Source of the DNA: Pomacea canaliculata
Taxonomy: Eukaryota > Mollusca > Gastropoda > Architaenioglossa > Ampullariidae
Assembly (NCBI RefSeq): GCF_003073045.1
Contig: NC_037591.1
Location: forward strand, 23,717,319 to 23,781,318
DNA: 64,000 nucleotides
Direction: 5' to 3'
In this document: piece by piece, positions 48,563 to 60,200 of the stretch
Layout: every line of letters begins with the position of its first letter
Numbering within the stretch: the first letter of the stretch is position 1
Made by a program: the position numbers and the translations under genes
The notes under the pieces: model-generated
Database searches by the model: none
Told to the model about the DNA's origin: nothing
What the model saw: the letters and a program-made list of their open reading frames with translations, nothing else

Positions 48563-51500
48563 TTATGTAATATTCACGTGTCGTTTAAGTACAGAGTCTC
48601 CAAACCAGCCCCAAGCTACCACGACACTGGTGCCCACCATGGCCAGGGCAGTGGCTTTGACCTTTCCATTCTCGCCATGTTCTCTTCCTGTCAAAATGAC
48701 TCGCCAGTTTCCTCCCACGTTTCTCAGTACGAGGTTCCCGTCGCTGCAAGCCACCAGCACACTACCATCATTCCCGACAGCCACCTGCCTCGGCCATTGC
48801 ATAGCATCGTGTGTCATCGTCTCCTTCAGCTCTCCGGTAGAGATGCTAACACGATAAACCGAGTTTGTGTTCTTGTCGGAGATGAACAGGTCGTCTCTAC
48901 AAACAGCCAGGTAATCCAACAGAAGATTTCCAGAGAAAGTGCGCAGAGTCTGGAGGATGTCTCCATTCAGAGAGATAACATCCACGCTAGGTTCCTGGTT
49001 TGAATTCTTACCGCAGCTAACCACAATATTGCCATTAGGCCCAGGACCCACACCTCTGTATTGTTTCTTCGTTTGTATCCGTCTTGGTTCACTTCCACTT
49101 CGTACGTTTAACAGAAACATGAATTTTTGATTTTCTGTGGTCACAGCTATAGTCAGCTCTCCGTCGCTAAGGACAGTCACTCCGTAAGGTTTAACTGTTA
49201 AAGGGAAGCAACTTGTGACCTCGGGAGATCCGCTCGCCAGAGAGACGATCTTCACCAACTTGTTGAAAGCATCGGTTAAGACGAGGCTGTCTTGCAATCT
49301 AGCGATGGCCCTTATCCACACTCGCTTGTCTTCTGGCCGGTCCTGGGGATGACGTGGAACGAAACTGAATTCTTGTGTCACCCGATCACTGGCTTGACCT
49401 GGGGAGCAATAAATCAATCAGAGAATTAAAGGGGAAGATGAGGGAAATGTTCGTGAAATTCCTTCTTGAGACCATAGTTATGAAGAGAGGACAAGCGTTT
49501 TCTTTCTGAAGATGTCGCCCAGACCCCGAGATGTACTCCTACGTACCCTCGAAGTTGTACTATAAAGCAGTGGGAAACATGTCTTGGGGTAAAGAAAGTA
49601 TAGTGTCCACGTAGTCTGGATACTGTTATTACAAAAATAAGACATTTTTCTTTAGGTTACCATCTTGTCCTGGGGGAAAAGTCTCTCACTTCATAACTCC
49701 GGCCCCAAAGCAATATTACTTTCCATGACCGAAGAAAACCGCCAATAGGAAAGCATTGTCGAAGAAATCATTACTGAGAAAAGGAGATAAATTCTGTGTG
49801 ACCGGTAGACATACGACTTAAATGAGCCATCACGTAAAACATGCACATAATTATAAATATATATCTATAAAAGTTGTACGTGAATTTAACTAGTCTAACG
49901 GCTTTGTAAGGCCAAAAATCTTTTCAAATATTTCAGTTTAAATCACTTGCCTCGTGAGGCAGGCCACTGCAAAGATGGAATGGTTCCTGAAAAACTTTGG
50001 TCACTCATCTGCAAGAGACACGAAGAAACAAAGATATGGGTTTTTTTTTCATGTTCGATTTCGAGTTGGGACATACTAATTATTAGTAATCAAACTTACA
50101 GCAATCATCAAAGTACAATTTTGGGGCCCTTTTGTTCATTTCCACACTAGTTTCTGAAAGGGTTTGTGGTAAACAACGCCGCGGCTTCGCAGTAATCTCC
50201 TAGTAGAAGAGAACTAGAATTCTCGGGGAAGTTTGCTTTTCCTTGCACATGAAAATGCTGATCTGTAGCTGACTAGAATTAAAATTGTTTGTTTGTTTTT
50301 GGTGGGTTTTTTTTTTTTTTTTTTTTGCGTGACAAGAGGACAACTTCTTTTTTACACTTGGGAAACATTTTTCGTTTACACGAGGAAAATGAGATATGGA
50401 AACAGTCGTCAACTGAGTGTTTTATCTGAATACCTGGGGTGGCATGCCATGAACGTAGTTTCCACTGGCTTCAGACTCTGTGCACGGAACTGGATCGTTC
50501 CAGTTGATTCCCTCTCTAATTTGTTCCGGAAGTTGGGCCTTCAGAGCGTTTTCAATCTTCTCTTTGAGTTCTTTTATCGCCTGCAATGTGACAGGATTGT
50601 CTGGAAGGGTGAATTCTACGGCGAGATCCGGGCGAATGCAGATATACATCAGCCCCAGTTCCTGACACAAGCGTTTCACCACCTCAGCTATCAACTGTTT
50701 GTTGAGGGCGCCAAGTGAAACTCGAACACACTCTCGCAAGTCGTCCCTGATGTTCATGACGTACTGAGCAAACTGTCTTTGCAGACCTTTCACCTCTTGC
50801 TGAAGTCTGCGCACTTGCTCTTCTTTTTCTTGTATGCGCTTACTCATCTCGCCCTCCCTATCCATGCATATCACAGAATTTTCTAGAAGAAAAGAACACT
50901 GTAAGCTAGTAACAGGCGATTTCTCTAGAAATCTACAGAAGTGAATGAAGTTTCGAAAAGTATTTCCTCACTAGATCTTTATGACTTAATTATATCTACA
51001 TTTCAAAGTGATATTTTTAATTCTTTGTGGAATACAACAGGTCAGGTTGAGCAAACACATTTTTTAAAAAAATATATGTGTAAGGAATAAAGCGCTTAAA
51101 GAGCTCTCCCTCTCCCAGTGTTAGGTAGACGTGAAATATGCACTGTTGCTTGAAATTAATCAGGAAAAATAAATTTATAATCAGCATACCGTATTTCTGC
51201 TGGTTCTGCTGCGAGAAAAGATAAAATTGTTAACAGTAGAATGTGGAAATATACCGCCAGGTAGTCATGAAAAAATTCTTACCAGAAAAATATGCACGAT
51301 ATTTTTGGTCAGTTTCCTGTCCAGGGCTTCCTTCTTCCAACACAAAGGCATCTGCACCTCCCGTCGACTCCTGCTGTGGCAGCTGGAAAGGTGTCGTCCT
51401 GCCAGTTGTGAAGGGACTTTGCTCCACTTCCTCCTGGTCCCCAGCAAATGTCTTGGGGAGGGTCTCGTCGTCATTGTCAGCCTGATGTGGGAAATCCATG

Positions 51501-51779
51501 TCATCGACTGAAATGGCAACGTCCTGCTGGATGATCAAATCGGATGTTGATGTCTCAGCCTCATGAACTAAAGCTGGGAGGCTGGGAGAGATGCCGATAC
51601 TTAAGTCCGATGTCGATGTCCCAACCTCATGAACTTCAGGTGGGATGCTGTGAGTGTCTGACAGAGTGCCATGGAGGTGAGAGGAAGGCGTACATTCAGT
51701 CTGACTTGTAGCTGACTCACTGCGGTTGCTCGACGATAACAATCTTTCCGAGGTGATGTCGTCTCCCAATGGCCGCCGT
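48563..51779 (-). CDS. Coiled-coil and six-repeat beta-propeller protein (NHL/TRIM-like C-terminal half), 5' end unresolved
   Basis: Exons read: 51283-51779, 50434-50882 and 48563-49398. The first encodes an acidic, Ser/Thr-rich disordered stretch with repeated VHE(A/V)(E/G)TSTSDL motifs. The second encodes a coiled coil (KRIQEKEEQVRRLQQEVKGL). The third, a single 278-residue exon, holds six similar segments with hydrophobic strand pairs (VWIRAIARLQDSLVLTD, GPNGNIVVSCGKNSNQ, PRQVAVGNDGSVLVACSDG), as in NHL-type propellers. Gastropods have many TRIM-like genes of this coil-propeller type, but I see no RING or B-box exon within the window. Exon 51779 starts in phase 2, so an upstream exon exists. 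Exons 50434 and 49398 disagree in phase by one, meaning either a missed exon or another indel. Function unknown; binding rather than enzymatic. Confidence 0.7.
49485..49715. mobile_element. MITE-like repeat, copy 2
   Basis: Shares TATAAAGCAGTGG, TACAAAAATAAGAC, CCAGACC(C/T)CG and a CACTTCA-CGGCC end with the element at 25363-25620, in the same order and spacing. Lies in an intron of the propeller gene. Confidence 0.55.
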
Positions 51780-54700
51780 CTGTATTTGAAAAATTTATAA
51801 ACAAATACAGCCAGTGTAACTCTAGGAGCTAACATATACTGACATCGCTAGGGCTGGACTGCAATGAGCGCCTGCATCATCTCCTTCATATTCATGCACG
51901 TACAAGTGCACATATTTGCCTCCATAAATTTCAGGGATCGAAAAACAATCTTATGTAGTGAAATAACAACACGAACGTCCATTAATACAACTTGAAACTT
52001 GGTCATCCGTTACTGTAGTATTTCCTTAATTCTTCAAAATGTTGGCAGTAGCCATTGCAGCGGTATTATCAAGGGATTTAACATTTACAACGAGCAATAT
52101 ATAAAGCTTTAATAACAGCAACTGATAAAGTAGATGCTTTCTACAGCGCAACCCCCGTGCCCACCATTCTCTCTCTCCCGCTAGGCTCAGCATACTACCT
52201 TTTCCTGCAACAAATCCACGACATCTTAACTGTAGTTCGACGTTTGGAAGAAGACAAGCAGGTGCTCCGGACTGCCAGTGACTTTCGTCAGCCAATATTT
52301 TCTGGAGGGAAAAAAAGTTTGTTGTACTAGAAAGTCGTCGACATTTCTCTTGATTAAAGACCGACTGCTACAACTACTACAGTGCCATTTTTTTTTCATG
52401 ACTGGCTGAGCTTTATACAAGATAGTGTTTTCCAAAATATGTGGGAACACCTTCCATCTTGTCGAGATATCGATCTACAACTATCAGCTTACAAAGAAAT
52501 AGAATCGTTACGTCACGATTGTCCATGGATACTCCGAATTAGCATGGTCACAGCTCTCCCGTTGATTGTAGCCTTGTCAACAAAAGCGCATCTATGCACA
52601 TTTCTGATACCAGGGTTCTTGGCATCATGTTTGGATGGTATTGTTTGTTCTGCTAATCTTTATTTTTTGCTTGAGGGGGGATGTAGGGTGTAAGATGTAA
52701 TGCTTATGTCACGAATAGCCGATTCGTCTGGTACCATTGGCTGAGTTATGGACGACTGGTTCTCCTGTACTTCAACAAATCGAAACGCACACGCATGGCT
52801 GGTGTAACACCTTGGATGTTCCGGTGGTATTTCTAGCAAGCTTTATACGAAACGTAACGATTGATCCTCACTCGACTACTTACCAGGTGTTGTAACAGTT
52901 TGCGGTGCAGGTCTGAGCATGTCGAAACCGGCGCAGCAGTAGGACAATGCGAGCATTTTATTTCCTTTCCTCGAAACTCTCTATCTATCGATATCTCACG
53001 CTCTTTCCATATATATAAATGCATGTATATAGTTTCGACACTTTACCTTTTGTGGGAAGATTGTTAGAAATACCAGGATACCTGACTTCTCAAGGTTTGC
53101 TTTCTGTCGCTAACTGTTACAGTTTTCGATTTATTTTGTGTCAGGCATATTGATGCGCAGCGTCAGGTACCAATATTTCTTAAAACATAGACGGGTATTC
53201 TTGATGGAATCTTCTTCTCTGCACCCACCGTTGATGACGATGATGATGAGGATCCAGTTAATTTTGACTTCTTTCCGCGTTCTGATAATAATTTTGATGT
53301 TTGATCTTTGACAGCTTGCCGATGGAAAGGTTTGTTCACTCATATTTCAAGAGACTGAACATAAAACAGACATTTCAAAAGCACGGCTTTGTCCTTCGAA
53401 GGAAAAAAATTGAATATTTAAAGGACGTGTGAACTGCAGTTGTTGACCACACACACCTCATTGCAGCTACGAGGGTCTTTTTCTGACTCCATCAAGAGAT
53501 GGAGTGGCTCACCCTGTGTTTTATCCTCACTTTTGTGTATTCTGTAGCCGAGCAGCTGTCACAGTAACCACAAGGATCAATATCCTGTCATATTCTCGGA
53601 TGATACTGTACTGCTTTCTCTTATTTCTCGATCCACTGTAGATGTTTGAGTGTGACCTTTAGCAGATTAATCTATTCTCCATCTTTTCCTCGCCCACAAT
53701 GAGCTGTGAACCTCAACAATCCAAGTAAGGGATATTATACAGAAAGTGTTTCACCATTTAGCCACAGAGACCACGCACGTCACTTACTCATCAAGTCCGA
53801 GATGGCAGATCGAATGTTGATAATCACAGGTGGAGTTCGCGGGACCCTAGTAAGTAATCTATGAAAAGATACAACTTCGGGAAACTGGAAAAAAAAACCC
53901 ACAATTTACTGCCGGGGAAACGCGCTTCGCACGACTGCTGTTGCTCTTCACCAGACTGTGAACATGTCGAAACATGCTCAGAGATAAGAGAATAAGAGTA
54001 ACCTTATTTTAAAACCGCTTGCATGTTTCTGGTTCGACTGCAATAAAACTCGATCTCGGAGCTTTCTGGAAATTGAGTTGAAACTGTAGGAGCACTCGTT
54101 TTCAGATATGCACACGTGACAACGCACATACAAACGCATGCACGTGCATCCCGTGAAAGACCTACAAAATTAACGTGGCGGTTAAAGGTAACGCTTTTAA
54201 CGTATAGACACATCAAAAATTGCATTATTTAGTGCCTGTAGTCACACCTTCAGTCTCTGTAATTGATAGTAAATATCAGCACTGAAAAGCAAGTGACAGT
54301 GTCAACAGTGACGAATTAACTTCTCTACCGTCAATTACAAAATGTTTCCTATTAATTTTTGGCGGATGTAAATTTAATTACACTCAATCAACTAGTCAAT
54401 CAAGTAGTATTCTGTCTAATATATTCTTTCTTTTTACAATATCATTCATTCTGCGTCCGTAATATGTACTCACCAGCCACAATACCCAGAGATTCTTGTC
54501 CGCATCAAGCACCGAAACAAAGTCGGTCTTTCCACCGACAGCTCGTCTTTTTTCTGTCAGGAGAATCGACTACGAAACCGGATTTCTCCGAAATGTTAGA
54601 ACTTGCTGGCCGATATACTGTAGTACACAAAGCTCAGGTGTGATTCATGTTGGCAGCAAATGAAGATGTCCTACAAGTCAGAATTATATTCCTCATATTT

Positions 54701-57230
54701 CCTCTTGTTGTTGCTGGTGGTGGTTTGTTTAAAAAAAATGTTGGCCTCTAAAGTACGCGGTATTGTCAGTACACAGCTTGTCGTGCCACGTCAGCGCATG
54801 ACTGCTCTCTGTTAAGAGTGGTGTATGTATGCAATATACAGCATCTCCAGTCTCCAGTCGTGCACAGCTGACTGCGCCAACACCGATCAATGATAATGAC
54901 AATGTTGCAGCTGGGGAGCTGCAGACACCCGACGTACTGGCAAGTCGGAGCACGAGGTTCCTACTTCCTGTACTGCAGCTGGAGACCCGAGGTTGTCCGA
55001 AGCAGTCCTTTACTGCACCCCCAGTAAACATGAGCTTTCTTCGCCGGTCTCTTTAACGGCGACATCATCGTCGCTTTATTTTTAAAAAGTCACATAGAAT
55101 GACGCTTTATGGTTGAATTTCCTTTTTCATCAACAGCAAAACAGCGAAGTGTAAATTACTCTTCAATTACAGACATCGTGGCTGCGATGTATGACGCAAT
55201 CCTTGAACGGTCGGTTGGCAGTGAGGTAGGGGTAGAAAGAGGGTTGGGGGGAGAGAGCTCAGAGGCACTATTCTGAGGAAAACCCACTTGACTTCACACA
55301 CGAGTGTGAATGTGTGTGTGTGCTAGAGAGAGCAGAGACGCTGCTCGGAAAAAGACTCGCTTGACCCTTGACCCCATACACCAGGGTGTGTGAGAGAGAG
55401 GAAAAATCGTTTTGAAGTGATGGAGACGGAAAATGATCATGTTTACGGTATCCTCGCGTGAACAATGACCTCGCATAGATAGACCTCTAGGAAGAAACTA
55501 AACTACGGACTGAAACAGGTCTGAACACGCGTCTGACATAAATGGACAGACATGAACAAGTCTGAACACGCCGTACGGTGCAATGGGAAGGGGTGGGGTG
55601 CTGAAAACCCGTCACCAGAAGAATAGAAGGAAGAGAAAAATATAGAAATGCCTCCTGTTAGATGTCAGTCAGTGTGGTGGCGGTTTGTAAACAATTGTAC
55701 ACACCCACCTACATATATACACGTTCATCGGCATCTTCATTAACTTCGGTCAAATGTTTCGATTGTTAGCGACACAAGGTATCAGTGTCTCGAGCTAAAT
55801 CGCAGAAAAGAGAAAATATCAACAAAACGTCTAAGACATAAAAAATAAATACACTCAGCGTCCCACCCACCTGTCTCATAGAAATTTTGGTTTGGTGAAC
55901 ATAAATTCCAGACTTTTTTTGGATTTCAAAATCCTTTCATCAGAAGGATGGCGATCCACTAAGCAAACTCTCGGATGCTCGATGCTGTAAGAAACAGTCG
56001 ACTTTCTGCTGTGTAATGTTAGACAAGGAAAAACCCAATATTACACAGTCTTGCTCACTCATGTCTCGTGAGATCATCCATTACACGCTGACGTGAGAGC
56101 CCACCGGACCAGACCAATCCACCTGATAATAATTATCTTCTGCTTTATGCAAATGAGTGCACACAATTGCACACGAGAGAACACATACTCGCCAGCAAAC
56201 CTCTTGTTAATTCAGACACGACTGAAGTCAGGTCTGTTGATATGCAGACTCACAAAAAGAAACAATATCAGGATGGAGAGAGATAGAGGATTATTTCTCT
56301 GATGACGTGTGATGCTAGAACTTTCGCAGGAGACGACATCGGATTTTTCCAAAAGAATAAAATAGCTTTTTAAATTATCACTACTCTGTTAATAGTCTGT
56401 CCTTTAGTTTGCACTGTTAATAGACTTTAAGCCATGTCACATGTTGTGAACTTATCAACATCGTCGCTGACTCAACTTTTTTGTCGATACCGGTCCTCGC
56501 GATAATACCAGACTATATTCTCAGGTTTGTTCCACCTCATCATGTAGTAACTGTATAGCTTGTGATTGTTAATTAAAACAACCTTGGAGCACGAACAACA
56601 GTCGTGTTTGCTGTGATGGCTGCACAGACATTATTTTAAAGCATTCGTTATTATTTTATACACAGCAATTTAAATATGTTATAAGCCAGGAAAACTATTA
56701 AAGTTCATATACAATTTACTCATTTTATAGCGATCAGAAATTATTATTATAGAGGGTGCCGAGGATTATTTTAAAAAGAATGAGAAATATATACGTGACA
56801 ATTATCGGGCACGTGACAATTATTTTTTGAGGTTAGGCAGTCACCGCTGCTCTTGTGATTATTTTTCAGGATACTCAATCATTACTGCTGGTACAAGAGA
56901 GTCACTTCACATAAAGTAAGACGCGAAGATTTTTAAGTTTTATTTTGTCTCTTTTTAATCTTCAAGGCTGATATTCTTTGCAACAACAAATGCATTCCCA
57001 CACACGCATCCCTTCCCCCTCACCCACACAAACAAATACACTCATTCACTCATGCCCACACTTGCATTCGATACAGTGTTGTCTACCTTGTGGGTACAAA
57101 TCCTTCAACACCACTCACGCACGATCGCGTTCCTTCGTTCTTTCTAATTCCCTCCTCCTCAAGGAGAGAGAGCTGTATTCCTAAATCCATGTTGAAGTAA
57201 AAAGCACAGAGTACTCAGTCCTCAGACGTG
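51780..57230. other. Intergenic and upstream region of the propeller gene
   Basis: Must contain the missing 5' exon(s) of the propeller gene. One candidate is around 52885-52935 on minus (MLRPAPQTVTTPG followed by GTAAGT), but its phase does not match. A poly-T run and AT-rich unique sequence are otherwise all I see. Open frames here lack domains. Confidence 0.4.
56939..56944 (-). terminator. Possible poly(A) signal of the LolA-like gene
   Basis: AATAAA on the minus strand, about 290 bases after the stop codon at 57231-57233. Confidence 0.4.
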
Positions 57231-60200
57231 TCAAGACATCTCCATTTCATGTCGTCCATAAGGAAACCCCAGTCTTTTCCAGCGCGTCCATAGCGACAGC
57301 CCTAGCAACACCAGGCAGAAGCAGGCCACTGCCGTTCCCATGGTAGCACCAACCACGTCGGCTAGGGACAGGAACGAAAATAATTTCCTATTAACCAACT
57401 TTTTTACACATAACATTGAGCGCCAAACAGGTAATTAATGTGGTTTAAATTAGAGAAGTAACTTGCAATTGTACAAGGTGTAGCGACTGGCACAAGGATG
57501 CTGTTTCTGAGCATCACACACTGGACTGCCTTAGGAAATTGAGGAACAACTTTTAGGTTTAACAGTTACAGTTAGCTTCTCAGCGTCTACTTTGTTTACT
57601 TTAAGAACTTTTTAAATTGTAGTCTTCTTTGTATGTTGATGCTTACTAGGCAATGTATCTCATCTTACGTTTACTTCTGAGGACATTAACATGTTCAGCC
57701 TGGTCATGACTTTTACATCCATATGCTGTGAGTCCATCTGGTGTAAACCATGGCGACTTCTATACTCACCTGATGTAATCCTGATGTAACCTATGCTTGT
57801 TTACTGTAAGCTTTGAAGATTTCTACATCTGCCTGATTTATATGCCCTTGATTCTGTACCCACCTGCTGTAAACTTCCAGACCCTACCAACCTGCTGTAA
57901 AACCTGAAGTCTTCGAGGGACAGACCGCATCGCGCTGAGCCCCTCCAGGCGTAGGTGGAGAACGGGCGAGTGTAGAAGGCACAGGAGGTGTAGAAGGCGT
58001 ATGGGATGTAGAAGGTGCAGGGGGAGTGGGGCTAGAATATGGCCCAGCCTTCAGTATCTGTCATGACACAGTTCAATTTGACCTTAGTCTGTCCTCAACA
58101 TGTCATACTAGACTAGACCCTGCTATGCTACTCTGTGCTATTTCCTCACAGACGATGACCTTATGATACACTTTAAAAAAAGAAATGAAAAAAAAATAAA
58201 TGAAAGGAAAAATGAAAACAAAAAAAAAAAGAAAGAACCCCCACACACACGCCAAAAAATGGAAAGAAAGAAAGAAAGAAAGAAAGAAACAAACAAACAA
58301 ACAACAAACAAACAAACAAACAAACAAACAACAAAAAAAGAGCAAAGTCGAGCTCGCTGACTTACCATGACGCCAGTGGTAAGGTTGAGAGGTACCACAA
58401 AAGTGTTGCCGCTGATGGCAGCCTGAAGGCGTTGTACTGCTGTGTTTAAATCCACTTCCTGTAGGGGTCTGTCCACCACTGGATACGGGAGTTGAACCCT
58501 GTCCGTTAGCACTAAGCTAACATCCACCGCTGTTGTCCTGAACTCCAGCTACATTACACATCAAAACTAACTAGTCAACGCTTTTAAGAACTGCAGAGAA
58601 ATGTATAACTGATGTTCACACTTAAAGCCACGTCTAAATAATTTGTATGTATACCAGGTATTTGAGGCGACGCTAACATTCTTGATATCTATTTCTTCTG
58701 AATATATAATATACAATATATAATATACAATAATGAATCTATAATATACAACAATGAGAAAATAATCTCTGGTGATATAACCTAAAAGGAGAGTGTGCTT
58801 CACACACGAGTCCTTCATCTATTGTGTTTTGCTTTCTTTAATCACTTCCGTACGTGTGCGCGCGCGTGTATGTGGGGGGTGTGTGTGTGCGTGCGCGCAG
58901 GAACATTCCCCAGACACCACTCACAGTGATTCTGTTCACACGTATAGGGGACAAAGGAATCTGTGATGTCACCGACACCATCAAGGAGCGCCTGAAGGCG
59001 AGCTGGTTGTCAAGCACTGCCTGCAGCTGTGGTGACCTTACTAGAGACAGACACGTCATGCTTCAGGTAATATAAAGAGCATTTAATCATAAGCGACTGG
59101 CGCCAGGTCTTGTGAAAAGACTTTGACAAGCTTTCACATTCTTTCCTGTCTTTTAACTACAATAAAAATAATAAAATGAACTTATATAGTGCCATGTCCA
59201 GACCCTATGGACAAGCTCATGGCGCTTTACAACACACACACACCCACTTAGCATAACATGCGAAATTATTGTCCATAGAATGCCATATGGAATGAAAGCT
59301 ATGTAGCAAGAATTTACTCCCAGTTTGCATTATTCACGTGAAAAGCAGTAATCCAGGCTACAAATGCACAAAATGCGTTTGTCTTTTCCTTAGTCTTCAC
59401 ATAGTGGAAGTTGTAGACAAGGTGTCCTTCTTCCCTTTAAGTATTTTAACAGTGTAAGCATATCGTTTGGCACAAACTGTATCACTAGCAATAGCTATAC
59501 TGTCATACAGACATGTGGTATCGCATTTCCGCTCGCAGACATCATCTTACACTTACCTGTAAAGGTCATCTGTATCTGTCGAAGGCTGCGCACGTCGAAG
59601 CAAGATGTGATGTCGTAGGTCCAGATGTCGGGGTCGTCGTCACGAAAATTGTACAGGTTGTATACTTGATGTGCCTGCACACACACATATATCCTCACGT
59701 ATACACACATAATTAAATATTTATACTAGGGGGGACATATCCTAATGTAGTCCTGTTTCTACTGTGACGACAGCCTGCACTTCTGCGTTCACGAGATAAA
59801 TAATTAAGACTTGTCCTTCTTCCTACATAACACATATGTGTAGCACGATGTGTATGGTTAATGTTAGAGGTGAGAATGTTGACTATAACCATTTTTTTAT
59901 TAAAAAAAAAAAACACCCAGAGTATTCCATTTCTCCCAGTCGCAAAGCTCTATAGCATGTTTAAACTATTAGCCTTATTGCCTAAACATTTTTGTTGAAA
60001 GATTATTATTGCTATATAAGATTTAATAAAAACAATCTCGGACTGGATATAGCGGGGAAACTGTACACCAGCCTACACCGATTGGTAAAATATTGCAGTT
60101 CTATTTCACACTGAGAGCATTGGGGTGTGTAATTAGTTTTCACTCACACTTACCTGGAAACGGCCCAAGGTGACGTGGATGCTGATGGGCATGTGATGTG

